The translations under genes and the position numbers were made by a program. Below are positions 17,970-26,409 of a stretch of 64,000 nt of DNA, piece by piece. Origin of the DNA: an uncultured Tolumonas sp. (GTDB taxonomy: Bacteria > Pseudomonadota > Gammaproteobacteria > Enterobacterales > Aeromonadaceae); NCBI RefSeq assembly GCF_963676665.1, contig NZ_OY781373.1, positions 62,001 to 126,000 on the forward strand. Reading direction: 5' to 3'. Every line of letters starts with the position of its first letter. Position 1 is the stretch's first letter. The notes under the pieces are model-generated. The model was not told the origin of the DNA and did not search any database. It saw only the letters and a list, made by a program, of their open reading frames with translations.

Positions 17970-18530
17970 ATGAATGAATTTGGTTTAAATGTAATAGCAT
18001 CGCAGGAAATATATAAAGATCTTATAGGCGGTCGAGTTATTAACCGCTATGAACTTGTTGATGATAAACTTGTTTTGTCTCCAAAGTTTTCAGCTTTGGT
18101 TAATGATGTTGATTTGTTTAGAGGTTTATATCTGCTATTGGGTTTTGATTTGATTAATGTAGGGCGGGACTCGTATTATATTTCAAGAGTCGATAGGACA
18201 GATCTTAATGATATAGGTGCGAATATTCAAGTAATACTTTTAATGTTGAGCAGAGGATTAACATTGAAAGGTATTTCACCAAATATTATGTTTGATATGT
18301 CTGCTGGTGTAAGTGCTAGGGATATAGATTCTATAGGTGATGATGATGATATATCAAGAATAGTGAGGGCCTGCGGACTACAACTACCATTTACTAAACC
18401 AGTAAATACTATTATGGTTGAAAGAGGCTTAATGTACCGACTACAAAATGATCGGTATGTTCTATCATGCGCAGGAAAATTTCTCTTTGAAAAGCTTTTT
18501 AATGAGGATAAATCTGATGATGAGATCTGA
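17970..18530 (+). CDS. JetB-like (MukE/MksE-type) subunit
   Basis: 186 aa from the ATG at 17970, one base after the kleisin stop, with GGAG 9 bases upstream. It begins FGLNVIASQEIYKDLIGGRVINRYELVDD and ends MVERGLMYRLQNDRYVLSCAGKFLFEKLF, the two winged-helix halves expected of a KITE protein such as MukE/JetB. It is last of four tightly packed genes. The assignment is by size, fold impression and context. Confidence 0.7.
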   Translation: MNEFGLNVIASQEIYKDLIGGRVINRYELVDDKLVLSPKFSALVNDVDLFRGLYLLLGFDLINVGRDSYYISRVDRTDLNDIGANIQVILLMLSRGLTLKGISPNIMFDMSAGVSARDIDSIGDDDDISRIVRACGLQLPFTKPVNTIMVERGLMYRLQNDRYVLSCAGKFLFEKLFNEDKSDDEI

Positions 18531-18563
18531 TATTGTTTGTGGCATAAAACTACTCCAAGTCGC

Positions 18564-19208
18564 ATGAGAATTCTTTTTTGCGGCGACCCACACGGACAAT
18601 TCGAGCACATCTTTGAGCAGGTACGACGAACACGGCCAGCTGCAGTCGTGTTACTCGGCGACTTTGATTTGTCTCAACCATTTGAAACTGTGTTTGCACC
18701 TATTCTGGATTTAACCGAACTGTGGTTCATTCATGGTAACCATGACACGGATAATGAGCATTGTTACGACCACTTATTTTACTCCCAGTTATCGGATAGA
18801 AACTTACACGGTAAGGTAATGAATATTGGTGGATTGCGAATTGCTGGGTTGGGAGGTGTGTTCCGAGGTCAGATCTGGTATCCACCGGAAACTCCTCGAT
18901 ATCAAACAAAAGCAGATTTTATTGCCCGTTGTGGCAAAGGGAACCGATGGCGTGGTGGTTTACCGCTTAAACATCGAAGCAGTATCTTCCCTGAAGATTT
19001 AGATCTATTTCAAGGACAGAAGGCTGACATCCTAGTTTGTCATGAAGCACCAGCGGCTCACCCGCATGGTTTTGCTGCTATTGATGACCTGGCTGATTCA
19101 TTAGGGGTAAAACAGATCATTCATGGTCATCATCATGAGCCGTTCGTATATTCAGACCCTCGGTACGTGAACGTAGGTTTTCGTGGTTTTTATGAGATGT
19201 CAGATTGA
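18564..19208 (+). CDS. Calcineurin-like metallophosphoesterase
   Basis: 214 aa from the ATG at 18564 (MRILFCGDPHGQFEHI); a TTG nine codons earlier is also possible. Metal-binding motifs are in order: GDPHG, VVLLGDFDLS, WFIHGNHDTDN, VCHEAPA and IIHGHHHEP, all five blocks of the calcineurin-type phosphoesterase fold. It follows the JetB-like gene by 33 bases but has a clearly higher G+C content, so it is probably a separate acquisition. The next gene, a HipA-like kinase, begins one base after its stop, so these two form a pair. Confidence 0.85.
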   Translation: MRILFCGDPHGQFEHIFEQVRRTRPAAVVLLGDFDLSQPFETVFAPILDLTELWFIHGNHDTDNEHCYDHLFYSQLSDRNLHGKVMNIGGLRIAGLGGVFRGQIWYPPETPRYQTKADFIARCGKGNRWRGGLPLKHRSSIFPEDLDLFQGQKADILVCHEAPAAHPHGFAAIDDLADSLGVKQIIHGHHHEPFVYSDPRYVNVGFRGFYEMSD

Positions 19209-19209
19209 T

Positions 19210-19980
19210 ATGACCACACCCATTTATCGAATTACTGCCGATGCGAAAACAGAGTTCATTGATAATATTGATGAAGTGTCTTGGTGGTTGTTCGATCGGT
19301 TACCGCAAGGGTTTGCCGGGCGCGTTTACGCCAAACAGATATTAAAACAACATCCTGAATTCTCATCTGATTTGCGTGATTGGTCAGATCCTGTTGTACT
19401 TCAGTTGCTTTCTGAATATCCCGTTGATGCGATCGGTAATTTGTTGGTTGGGGAGAATGATTTAGAGCGCTACCAGATGACAGAAAATACCCAGTGTTCT
19501 CTCGCTGATTTGCCTCGATTGGCTGAACAGGCAAAGGCATTTTGTCAGACTCTGATTTCTGGTGAACAACCTAAGTTCTGTTGTGACATTGAGCAACATG
19601 GCCCCTGCATCGTGAAATTTGCAATGACAGAACGCCAGGCGGATTTGCTCATTGCTGAACATATTGCCTTATCTGTTTTGAATGATGCGGGTATTCCGGC
19701 TGCACAAACTACGCTGCTCCGTGCTGGCCACTATCAGTTTTTAGTTATTCGTCGTTTTGATTGTATCGGTTCCGCTCGACATGGCGTTGTATCGCTAAAA
19801 GCACTCGATTTGGAATTCGTCGGAAGTCGGGATCGACGCTGGCCAGTGATAGCTAGTCAGTTGATAGAGCAGGGCGTTATTGCGGCCAATGCATTACCAA
19901 CCATTCAGCTTCTGTTTTGCTATGGTCGTTTGATTGCTAATAGTGATATGCACAGTGGTAATTTGTCTTTCTTCTTTGAT
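19210..19980 (+). pseudogene. HipA/YjjJ-like serine kinase toxin, 3' end removed by the IS
   Basis: 257 codons remain. The sequence resembles the YjjJ-type HipA kinases: phosphate/ATP region CIVKFAMTERQADLLIAEHIALSVLNDAGIPA, then FLVIRRFDCIG, and the catalytic loop IANSDMHSGNLSFFF, in which Asp, His and Asn match the HipA GDNDRHxxN loop. The frame runs into the IS21-family terminus, gaining one Cys and a stop (TGT TGA). The C-terminal helical part, including the Mg-binding region after the catalytic loop, is missing, so activity is unlikely. Confidence 0.8.
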
Positions 19981-20041
19981 TGTTGATTTGCGCTTAAAAC
20001 TGACCCACTTTTTGCGTTGAATTTTGACCCACCCTAATTCA

Positions 20042-20830
20042 CTATTTTACGGGTTTGGGTTGTGGATAAACCGGTGTCTTTTTCTCCTTTTTCCCCTTGG
20101 TTGAACTTTCTTTAAAACGATAGCTGTCATTCCCAGTTTCAACAATATGGCAATGGTGTGTCACCCGATCTAACAGGGCTGTTGTCATCTTCGCATCACC
20201 AAATACATTCGACCATTCCGCAAAATTCAGATTGGTCGTGATGATCATGCTGGTACATTCGTATAGTTTACTCATCAAGTGAAAGAGTAAGGCGCCACCC
20301 GTTTGACTAAAGGGTAAGTAACCCATTTCATCCAGTACAACTAAGTCGGTGTGCATCAATCTGGCCGCGATTTGTCCTGCTTTGCCTTGCTGTTTTTCTT
20401 TCTCCAGCGCATTCACCAATTCAATGGTCGAAAAGAATCGAACGCGTCGGTGAAACTGTTCAATGGCCTGTATCCCGATGGCGGTAGCAAGATGGGTTTT
20501 ACCGGTTCCCGGGCCGCCCACTAAAACCACATTTTGTGCATTATCCATAAAGTCACCTTGGCATAGTTGCCGGATAAGCGCCTCATTAGCCATGCTCTCA
20601 GTAAAGTTAAAACCATTCACATCTCGATAGGCAGGAAACTTAGCGGCTTTTAATTGATAGGCCACCGAGCGAACTTCTCGCTCTGCCAGTTCTGCTTTCA
20701 ATAAATGATCTAATACCGTGATGCTGGCCTGAAATGCCGGTGAGTCTTGTTCCGCAAGATCTGCCAGCGCGTGAGCCATGCCATATAACTTCAGTGATTT
20801 AAGTACGGGGAGCATGGCATTAGTGAGCAT
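20042..20830 (-). CDS. istB: IstB transposition helper ATPase
   Basis: 262 aa, a DnaA/DnaC-like AAA+ ATPase. Walker A is [18 protein letters not shown] near residue 105; Walker B is [18 protein letters not shown] near residue 165. IstB assembles on DNA and activates the IstA transposase. It overlaps the istA 3' end by 11 bases, as usual for IS21. Confidence 0.95.
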   Translation of the reverse strand: MLTNAMLPVLKSLKLYGMAHALADLAEQDSPAFQASITVLDHLLKAELAEREVRSVAYQLKAAKFPAYRDVNGFNFTESMANEALIRQLCQGDFMDNAQNVVLVGGPGTGKTHLATAIGIQAIEQFHRRVRFFSTIELVNALEKEKQQGKAGQIAARLMHTDLVVLDEMGYLPFSQTGGALLFHLMSKLYECTSMIITTNLNFAEWSNVFGDAKMTTALLDRVTHHCHIVETGNDSYRFKESSTKGKKEKKTPVYPQPKPVK

Positions 20831-22337
20831 GATGATCTCCTTGCAGTCTCAGATTGTCATAGCGGGTCACGTTAGCCAACGGCTCGATCTTCAGTGTCAG
20901 CTCGGGTGGGACATCTATCGGTGCCAGCGGTGTTTTATCCAGTAATCGACTCAAAATATTGAGGACAATTTGCTTCGAGGGTGCGCCCGTCTCCAACGCT
21001 AATTCAACTGCCGTCAATACATCCTGTTCATCGTGCAGCAATACCAGCGCTAAAATGTCCACCATCTCCCGATCACCTCCTATGCGCTTGAGTAGAATGG
21101 ATTGCAATGTCCGGAAGGCTTGAGGCAATTCGACAAACGGCGCACCGTTACGCAATGCCCCCGGCTTTCGCTGTAATACAGAGAGATAATGTCGCCAGTC
21201 GTAGATGATGAGTGGGTGTTCATGTTTGCGATTAAACAACCGTTGATGGACCGCGATAATGCCGCCTTCTGCAATCACCTCGAGACGGTCATGATAAATG
21301 TGCAAACTCACCGGGCGGTTGGCAAATGACGAGGGCACGCTGTAACGCGTGCGTTCAAAGGTCAGCAAACTCGTGGGAGAGATCCGCTTTGTTTGCTCGA
21401 CGAATCCATCAAAAGGCTGGCCAACTGGCATCAGGAAGGGACGTTCATCATCCAGTGCGGCCTGGATTGTTCTGGCTTCAGTAGGATGGGTTGATTCATG
21501 CCAGAGCGCGACACAACGTGCAGCCAACCAATCGTTCAATGCCGTCAGTGACGGCATCTCAGGCACTTTTTGCCACAATCGTCGCCGGGCATCCTGTACA
21601 TTCTTCTCGATCTGACCCTTTTCCCAACCGGCGGCTGGATTACAAAACTCAGCATCAAACAAATAGTGACTAACCATGGCCGCAAACCGGGCATTCACAT
21701 CGCGCTGCTTACCCTGTTTTACCTTATCTACGGCGGTCTTCATATTGTCGTAGATGCCCCGTTGTGGAATACCACCCCATGCCGTAAAGGCATGGTAATG
21801 CGCATCAAACAGCATCTCATGGGTTTGCAGCGGATAAGCGCGAACGAAGAAAGCACGGCTGTAACTCAATTTACAATGAGCAACTTGCAGCTTGACGCGT
21901 TCACCCGCAATTACCGCCCAATCCTCGCTCCAATCAAATTGAAATGCTTCGCCGGGCGAAAACTGCAAAGGGATATAGGTGTGCTTGCTAGCACCGTGAG
22001 TGGATTCTAATTGCCGACGACGCCACTCGCGGGCAAATACCGCTACGCGATCATAGGAGCCATCAAAACCGAGGGTACATAAATCAGCGTGCATCTGTTT
22101 GACGGAGCGGCGTTGTTTACGAGAGGTTCTGGCTGCATCGGTTAACCACTGCGTCAGTTTATCGGTAAAAGCATCGAGTTTACTGGGTGTTTGCCGTTGA
22201 GGATAAAGGGGTTCAGCAATCTCAGTTCTGAGATAACGGCGAACTGTATTGCGGGAAAATCCGGTACGGCGGGCGATCTCCCGGATCGAGAGTTTATCGC
22301 GGAAATACCAACGTCTGATCTTGCTCAAAATGGCCAC
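20820..22337 (-). CDS. istA: IstA transposase (IS21 family)
   Basis: 505 aa from the GTG at 22337, preceded by GGAGT 7 bases upstream. The N-terminal HTH is [21 protein letters not shown]. The DDE residues are in [24 protein letters not shown] and [16 protein letters not shown] frame extending 24 codons upstream would start near the IS end and lacks a ribosome binding site. It appears intact, so the IS may still be active. Confidence 0.93.
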   Translation of the reverse strand: MAILSKIRRWYFRDKLSIREIARRTGFSRNTVRRYLRTEIAEPLYPQRQTPSKLDAFTDKLTQWLTDAARTSRKQRRSVKQMHADLCTLGFDGSYDRVAVFAREWRRRQLESTHGASKHTYIPLQFSPGEAFQFDWSEDWAVIAGERVKLQVAHCKLSYSRAFFVRAYPLQTHEMLFDAHYHAFTAWGGIPQRGIYDNMKTAVDKVKQGKQRDVNARFAAMVSHYLFDAEFCNPAAGWEKGQIEKNVQDARRRLWQKVPEMPSLTALNDWLAARCVALWHESTHPTEARTIQAALDDERPFLMPVGQPFDGFVEQTKRISPTSLLTFERTRYSVPSSFANRPVSLHIYHDRLEVIAEGGIIAVHQRLFNRKHEHPLIIYDWRHYLSVLQRKPGALRNGAPFVELPQAFRTLQSILLKRIGGDREMVDILALVLLHDEQDVLTAVELALETGAPSKQIVLNILSRLLDKTPLAPIDVPPELTLKIEPLANVTRYDNLRLQGDHHAH

Positions 22338-22450
22338 GTTAATCACTCCTAACTCCCGCTCATAAAATAAGCAGGATAGTCTGTTTACGTGGATCAAATT
22401 TCGACGCAAATATGTGGGTTTAGTGGGTCAGTTTTAAACGCAAATCAACA

Positions 22451-22549
22451 GGCTAGGATCTCTTTTGCTTTGGGATAACCAATCCAGACCGGTCTTTTCA
22501 GATTTTCAATGCGATCTTCAATCGATAATTCAGCGGTCGAACTGGCCAT
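22451..22549 (-). pseudogene. tnsC: tnsC (tniB-like) 5' remnant, 33 codons
   Basis: The ATG follows the tnsB stop directly. The encoded start, ending ENLKRPVWIGYPKAKEILA, carries the conserved N-terminal WIGYPKAKEIL block of TniB/TnsC transposition ATPases. The frame then enters the IS terminus and ends Cys-stop. Everything from Walker A onward is missing. TnsC couples target selection to TnsAB, so the transposon cannot move without help. Confidence 0.85.
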
Positions 22550-24418
22550 TTATATTTCCTCTACGTCATCAAAAGGCGTGATGTCGTCAAGCTCAGGTAC
22601 AGATATTTCCTGCATTGGCGGCGGGGAATGAATTTTCTTTTCTTTAACGAGTGCAGCTTTACGGGTCTGACTTTTAGCTTGTCGGATACGTTCTTTTTTA
22701 GCTAACTGGGTTTTGGCTACAGAGGAATTTTGGATCCGCTGCATTTCAGAAAGAGCAGTGAAAATCTCATCCTGGTTACAATTGCGTTTACCGCGTTCAG
22801 CAAGATAGGTCTGGATCGCCCGAAGCTCCCACAAGCTCACCACGGGAAAGCGCATATTCTGGTAAGGAATACGAAAATACTGTTCCAACTCTGGGTCAAA
22901 GAACAGCACGGAGCTGATATCGCGAGGGTCACGACGAACAATGAACTTTCGCTTTTTCTTTGGTTCTTTCGGATCTTTAGCACCAATCCATCGACTGAGC
23001 ACATCAGCTTGGTAATAAATACCATCCCATGCAATTCCATAAGGTTGGATTGTCCGTTCTTCAAATGGCAGAAAGTCGATCAGGAATTCCGGATAGTTTC
23101 TTGGTTGTGGCGGAATACCTTTACCAGGATGTAAATCATCGCCTTCGATCCCGAGCTGATACTGGAATATAGGAGAACATTTCAGATCTCTGTGGATACG
23201 ATTGTGATAAACCCCAAGCACAAGATTGTTAAACCATTTCTCAAATTCACTCAGGGTCATTGAGGCATGTTTGGCTGGGTTATATTCACCAAGCTCCTGA
23301 TTATTGGAACGTGTTGTTCCTGGTAATGCATGGATCTCAGACATCAGAGTGCCCATAAGCCGCTCTATCGAACCACCGAAATGCGGAGTTCTGACTGGGC
23401 GATACTGCAAATCAATACCATGTCGGGCACAGGCCCGTTGGAGCGCTTCACTTCTGAATTCTTTCGCGTTATCGAGATGAATGGTTTTAGGTAACCCCTG
23501 ACATGGCCATGCAAATGGAATGTCATGACTTTCCAGATAACTGTCCTTTGGCATCACTGCATTTGCGATACAAAGCGCCGTACCAATTGTTCCTGGTGGG
23601 TCAAAGGAGATGTAGTAACCTGCAATCATTCTACTGAAGATATCAATCGCAACAGTGATGTTAGGTCGTTGTAGTGATAACCGGTATTGGTCATCCACTA
23701 ACATGATATCGACCTGTGTATGGTCGATTTGTATTACGGAGTACGGATAATCAGCGCCGGGGAAATGTCCCCGAATGGGATTAAATTTTCGGGCTGCCTG
23801 TTTTCCATCACGCCTTGCTGCAAGGACCGATGGTGGAATTTTCTTAATACGATTCAGGAATGTATTGAAATGTGGTGGCTCCAGACTTTGTTCAAAACAT
23901 CGGACACACAAGTTTCGATAGGTCTGCGTTGGTGTTAAAAGTTGGATGGTTAGGTAGTCATTTTCTATTGCATCTTCAATCAGTTTTTCCAGCTCACCAT
24001 CTATGCGACCAGCGCCTTTATCTGAACGGCCCCTTCGAACCAAATCAGCCACATTGCCTGATTTTTCATACTGTCGTAACCAACGATAAATGGTGATGGT
24101 ACTGACCTTAAATTTTTTAGCTGTTTTTTCGAAAGACTCGGACTTCGATAACCCAGAACGCTGTTTTTCAATTAACCAACTGATGACTTGATATCTATGC
24201 AGTGCTATTTGCCATTGCTCATCAGATAGCAGCGCCAGTTCCGTCTTTTTCTGTTGGATGTTGTCCGGTTTAAATAGATGTATTTCTTCGGGAGGAATTT
24301 TAAGTAACTCGCCGGTCTGAACAGAAAACAGTTCAACACGACCATCAAGTCGTGTTTGTTTGTAGCAGAAAAGTTCTGAGTCCTTTCTCAGGATAGATCC
24401 ACAGCGTAGATTATCCAT
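22550..24418 (-). CDS. tnsB: TnsB-like DDE transposase (TniA)
   Basis: 622 aa from the ATG at 24418, preceded by GTGAG; a GTG three codons earlier is the alternative. Residues about 80-130 hold helix-turn-helix segments (SESFEKTAKKFKVSTITIYRWLRQYEKSG). The retroviral-type integrase core has its catalytic residues in VIQIDHTQVDI, TIHLDNAKEFRSEA and GGSIERLMGTL (Asp near 230, Asp near 314, Glu near 350). A Mu-type C-terminal domain and a basic tail follow. TnsB binds the transposon ends and cuts and joins the 3' strands. It sits between tnsA and the tnsC remnant and appears intact. Confidence 0.92.
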   Translation of the reverse strand: MDNLRCGSILRKDSELFCYKQTRLDGRVELFSVQTGELLKIPPEEIHLFKPDNIQQKKTELALLSDEQWQIALHRYQVISWLIEKQRSGLSKSESFEKTAKKFKVSTITIYRWLRQYEKSGNVADLVRRGRSDKGAGRIDGELEKLIEDAIENDYLTIQLLTPTQTYRNLCVRCFEQSLEPPHFNTFLNRIKKIPPSVLAARRDGKQAARKFNPIRGHFPGADYPYSVIQIDHTQVDIMLVDDQYRLSLQRPNITVAIDIFSRMIAGYYISFDPPGTIGTALCIANAVMPKDSYLESHDIPFAWPCQGLPKTIHLDNAKEFRSEALQRACARHGIDLQYRPVRTPHFGGSIERLMGTLMSEIHALPGTTRSNNQELGEYNPAKHASMTLSEFEKWFNNLVLGVYHNRIHRDLKCSPIFQYQLGIEGDDLHPGKGIPPQPRNYPEFLIDFLPFEERTIQPYGIAWDGIYYQADVLSRWIGAKDPKEPKKKRKFIVRRDPRDISSVLFFDPELEQYFRIPYQNMRFPVVSLWELRAIQTYLAERGKRNCNQDEIFTALSEMQRIQNSSVAKTQLAKKERIRQAKSQTRKAALVKEKKIHSPPPMQEISVPELDDITPFDDVEEI

Positions 24419-24440
24419 GCAACTCACTTTGCCAAGTTGA

Positions 24441-25184
24441 CTATGGCGTTATTATGCGCGAACGAAACCGTCTACGAATGGGAGATTGTTCAAAGTTATA
24501 ATCAAAAGGTGGTTCACCATTCCAAATGATAGTGTTCATGGTAAGTTGCGTTGTTAGGTCCACATTTAACCGGCCATCGCGAACTAACATCCAGATGTAA
24601 GGTAAAAGCTGTTGTTGTGTTTTTTTATCTTGGGAAAGAGATTGCAATAACTCATTAATTGATAAGTGTTGATGGATTAATATGTTGTTAACCTGAGATT
24701 CAATCTCAGTGGCTGTACCTAGATCTGATGTTGGGAATCTACTTCGGTCGTACTGCAAGAGAAAGTTTATATTTTTGAGATAAGGTGTTTCAATATATTT
24801 TTCTGTTACCAATTTAAATAAATAGCCTCGTTCCTTGCACCATTTTGTCGCCATTTTAAATCTAAGAGAAAATCTCTTCCATTCTTCCTGGAGAATTTTT
24901 TGTGGTTTTATTTCAAAAACGGTTTTCTGAATATATTCCAAGTTATCAATAGTAATGAGTCTCTCAACCAAAATATCTGGTGTATATCTATTGTTTCTGG
25001 TGTTGTGCGATAAAATCGTAAATGGCTGTGTTTGAATTGATTGTATGCTGTGATCGAAGATCAAACAATTAATGAATTTTTTCTCTAGCTCAGATTCGAA
25101 GCTTAGTGATTTATACGATTTGGTACTGGCTTGTATTCCAGATGAAAAAATATATCTAAGATTAATTTTTCTTCCTTCTGGCAT
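24441..25184 (-). CDS. tnsA: TnsA-like endonuclease
   Basis: 247 aa from the ATG at 25184, with TTAGG upstream and just past the stop of the preceding gene; an ATG at 25223 would overlap that gene by 29 bases. The restriction-endonuclease-like core has Glu in SLSFESELEKKFI, Asp in NRYTPDILVE and Glu-x-Lys in TVFEIKPQKI. TnsA cuts the 5' strands, making the element cut-and-paste rather than replicative. Adjacent to tnsB. Confidence 0.87.
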   Translation of the reverse strand: MPEGRKINLRYIFSSGIQASTKSYKSLSFESELEKKFINCLIFDHSIQSIQTQPFTILSHNTRNNRYTPDILVERLITIDNLEYIQKTVFEIKPQKILQEEWKRFSLRFKMATKWCKERGYLFKLVTEKYIETPYLKNINFLLQYDRSRFPTSDLGTATEIESQVNNILIHQHLSINELLQSLSQDKKTQQQLLPYIWMLVRDGRLNVDLTTQLTMNTIIWNGEPPFDYNFEQSPIRRRFRSRIITP

Positions 25185-25194
25185 TAGCCTAATC

Positions 25195-26409
25195 TCATCG
25201 ATTTCTGAATAATAAGAAAACAATCATCGCAACGACTACTGGAGTCCAGGATAATATTCGATAGCAAATCAACCATTTTCTTGCATTTGAAAAGCATTTA
25301 TTTAATCTGTCTTTCATTTTTTCAATAGATAAAGATAAATCTTTTGGATATTGCTCTTTCTTTCCGTCAATAGATTGTAAGACTAATATTTTAGATTCTT
25401 CTATGGAATCAAGCCTGTTTTTTTGATTATCAATTGAACCTGATATTATTACTGATGTAATAAGCAATCCAAGAGTTAATATTGAGCACTCAAAAAAACT
25501 GAAGTTGTAATTAAAAAAAGGAATTATTGCAGCAAGAGAAACTGGAACTGTTAATATTTTATTTGTAATATCACTTATTATGTTTGATAGTTGGTTTGCT
25601 ATATCTATTTCAGCTTGTGCTACTTCTCTTTTTGCTTTATGGAAAGTAAAGCCACTTAAATATGTGCTGAGGTTTTTTTGATACATCTCAACGAATTTAT
25701 CCCAAGATCTTACTAGCTTTGAAAAAGCATCTGTTGGTGCTTCGTCAGAGTTTATAAACTCCAATAAGGTCGAAGAAAAAACATGTAATTTTTCATGATA
25801 ATGAGGTTCTAGTTTCGCTTCATCTGAAATCAAGTATGACATAAATGAGAAATCTTGAGGTATACACTCGATCATTTCTTGGGATGTATGAATATCTAAT
25901 AACAAAGGTTTACTGATCTCAGATATTGATGCAACAAACACTACAGTGGTAATTCCTGTAGTTGAGTTTTTTGTATCGTGATAGTGTGCTAGCTTTAATA
26001 GCACATGGATGAATTCGCAAAACCTTTTCAGTTCATCAATAATTGGATGCGATTCTTCTGGATAGCAAACATCTTCATCTATTAGATAAAATGATGTCGG
26101 GAAAACCCCTTTTTTTAAACTGGCACAAGAAAGTAATAGGTTGATAGCACTTTTATACCATTTACCAACAGCTTTACTACCTAGCCTAATTTTGATATCA
26201 ATTGGAGCTCCATCTGTTTGTAAGCGCTCCATTTGATCAACTAGATCCTCGTCTCCTTGCGCTGCAAAATCAACACGATGAGGATCTAAAGATGATTTTA
26301 GTCGCTGAATATTTTCTGCGGATGCAGCTATCCTTCCAGAAAATTCATTATCAGGAATTTCCGGCCGATTTACCTCTCTGTATAATTGAACTACATCAAG
26401 ATGAGCCAT
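25195..26409 (-). CDS. Unrecognised protein with C-terminal membrane anchor
   Basis: 404 aa. The N-terminal 280 residues are soluble and mixed helix/strand; I recognise no domain. Two hydrophobic segments at about 288-330 (VPVSLAAIIPFF..., then LTLGLLITSVIISG) and one at the C-terminus (LSWTPVVVAMIVFLLF) suggest three membrane helices with a helical, charged stretch between them. It overlaps the upstream YejK-like gene by 14 bases, so they are translationally coupled, and ends 10 bases before tnsA. It lies between the transposon end and the transposition genes. No function is proposed beyond partnership with the YejK-like protein. Confidence 0.75.
   Translation of the reverse strand: MAHLDVVQLYREVNRPEIPDNEFSGRIAASAENIQRLKSSLDPHRVDFAAQGDEDLVDQMERLQTDGAPIDIKIRLGSKAVGKWYKSAINLLLSCASLKKGVFPTSFYLIDEDVCYPEESHPIIDELKRFCEFIHVLLKLAHYHDTKNSTTGITTVVFVASISEISKPLLLDIHTSQEMIECIPQDFSFMSYLISDEAKLEPHYHEKLHVFSSTLLEFINSDEAPTDAFSKLVRSWDKFVEMYQKNLSTYLSGFTFHKAKREVAQAEIDIANQLSNIISDITNKILTVPVSLAAIIPFFNYNFSFFECSILTLGLLITSVIISGSIDNQKNRLDSIEESKILVLQSIDGKKEQYPKDLSLSIEKMKDRLNKCFSNARKWLICYRILSWTPVVVAMIVFLLFRNR

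Larger units (their letters stand above)
19981..22450. mobile_element. IS21-family insertion sequence, 2,470 bp
   Basis: Terminal inverted repeats at 19981-20008 and 22423-22450 match in 27 of 28 positions; both begin TGTTGATTTGCG. Inside are istA and istB on the minus strand. The bases flanking the two ends (TTGAT on the left, GGCTA on the right) are not a duplication. The IS therefore did not simply insert here: its flanks come from two different places and DNA between them has been lost. Confidence 0.93.

Noticed and set aside
12775-18530. Operon as a chromosomal MukBEF condensin
   Set aside because: It has a Toprim JetD-like gene, an unusual gene order, AT-rich composition and lies in a transposon next to a WYL repressor; housekeeping mukFEB has none of these.
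18564-19208. Metallophosphoesterase as fifth gene of the Wadjet-like operon
   Set aside because: Its composition matches the HipA-like gene that follows by one base, and Wadjet systems have four subunits.
19976-22455. Target-site duplication of the IS21-family element
   Set aside because: The five to eight bases beyond each terminus differ (TTGAT against GGCTA), so no duplication can be claimed.
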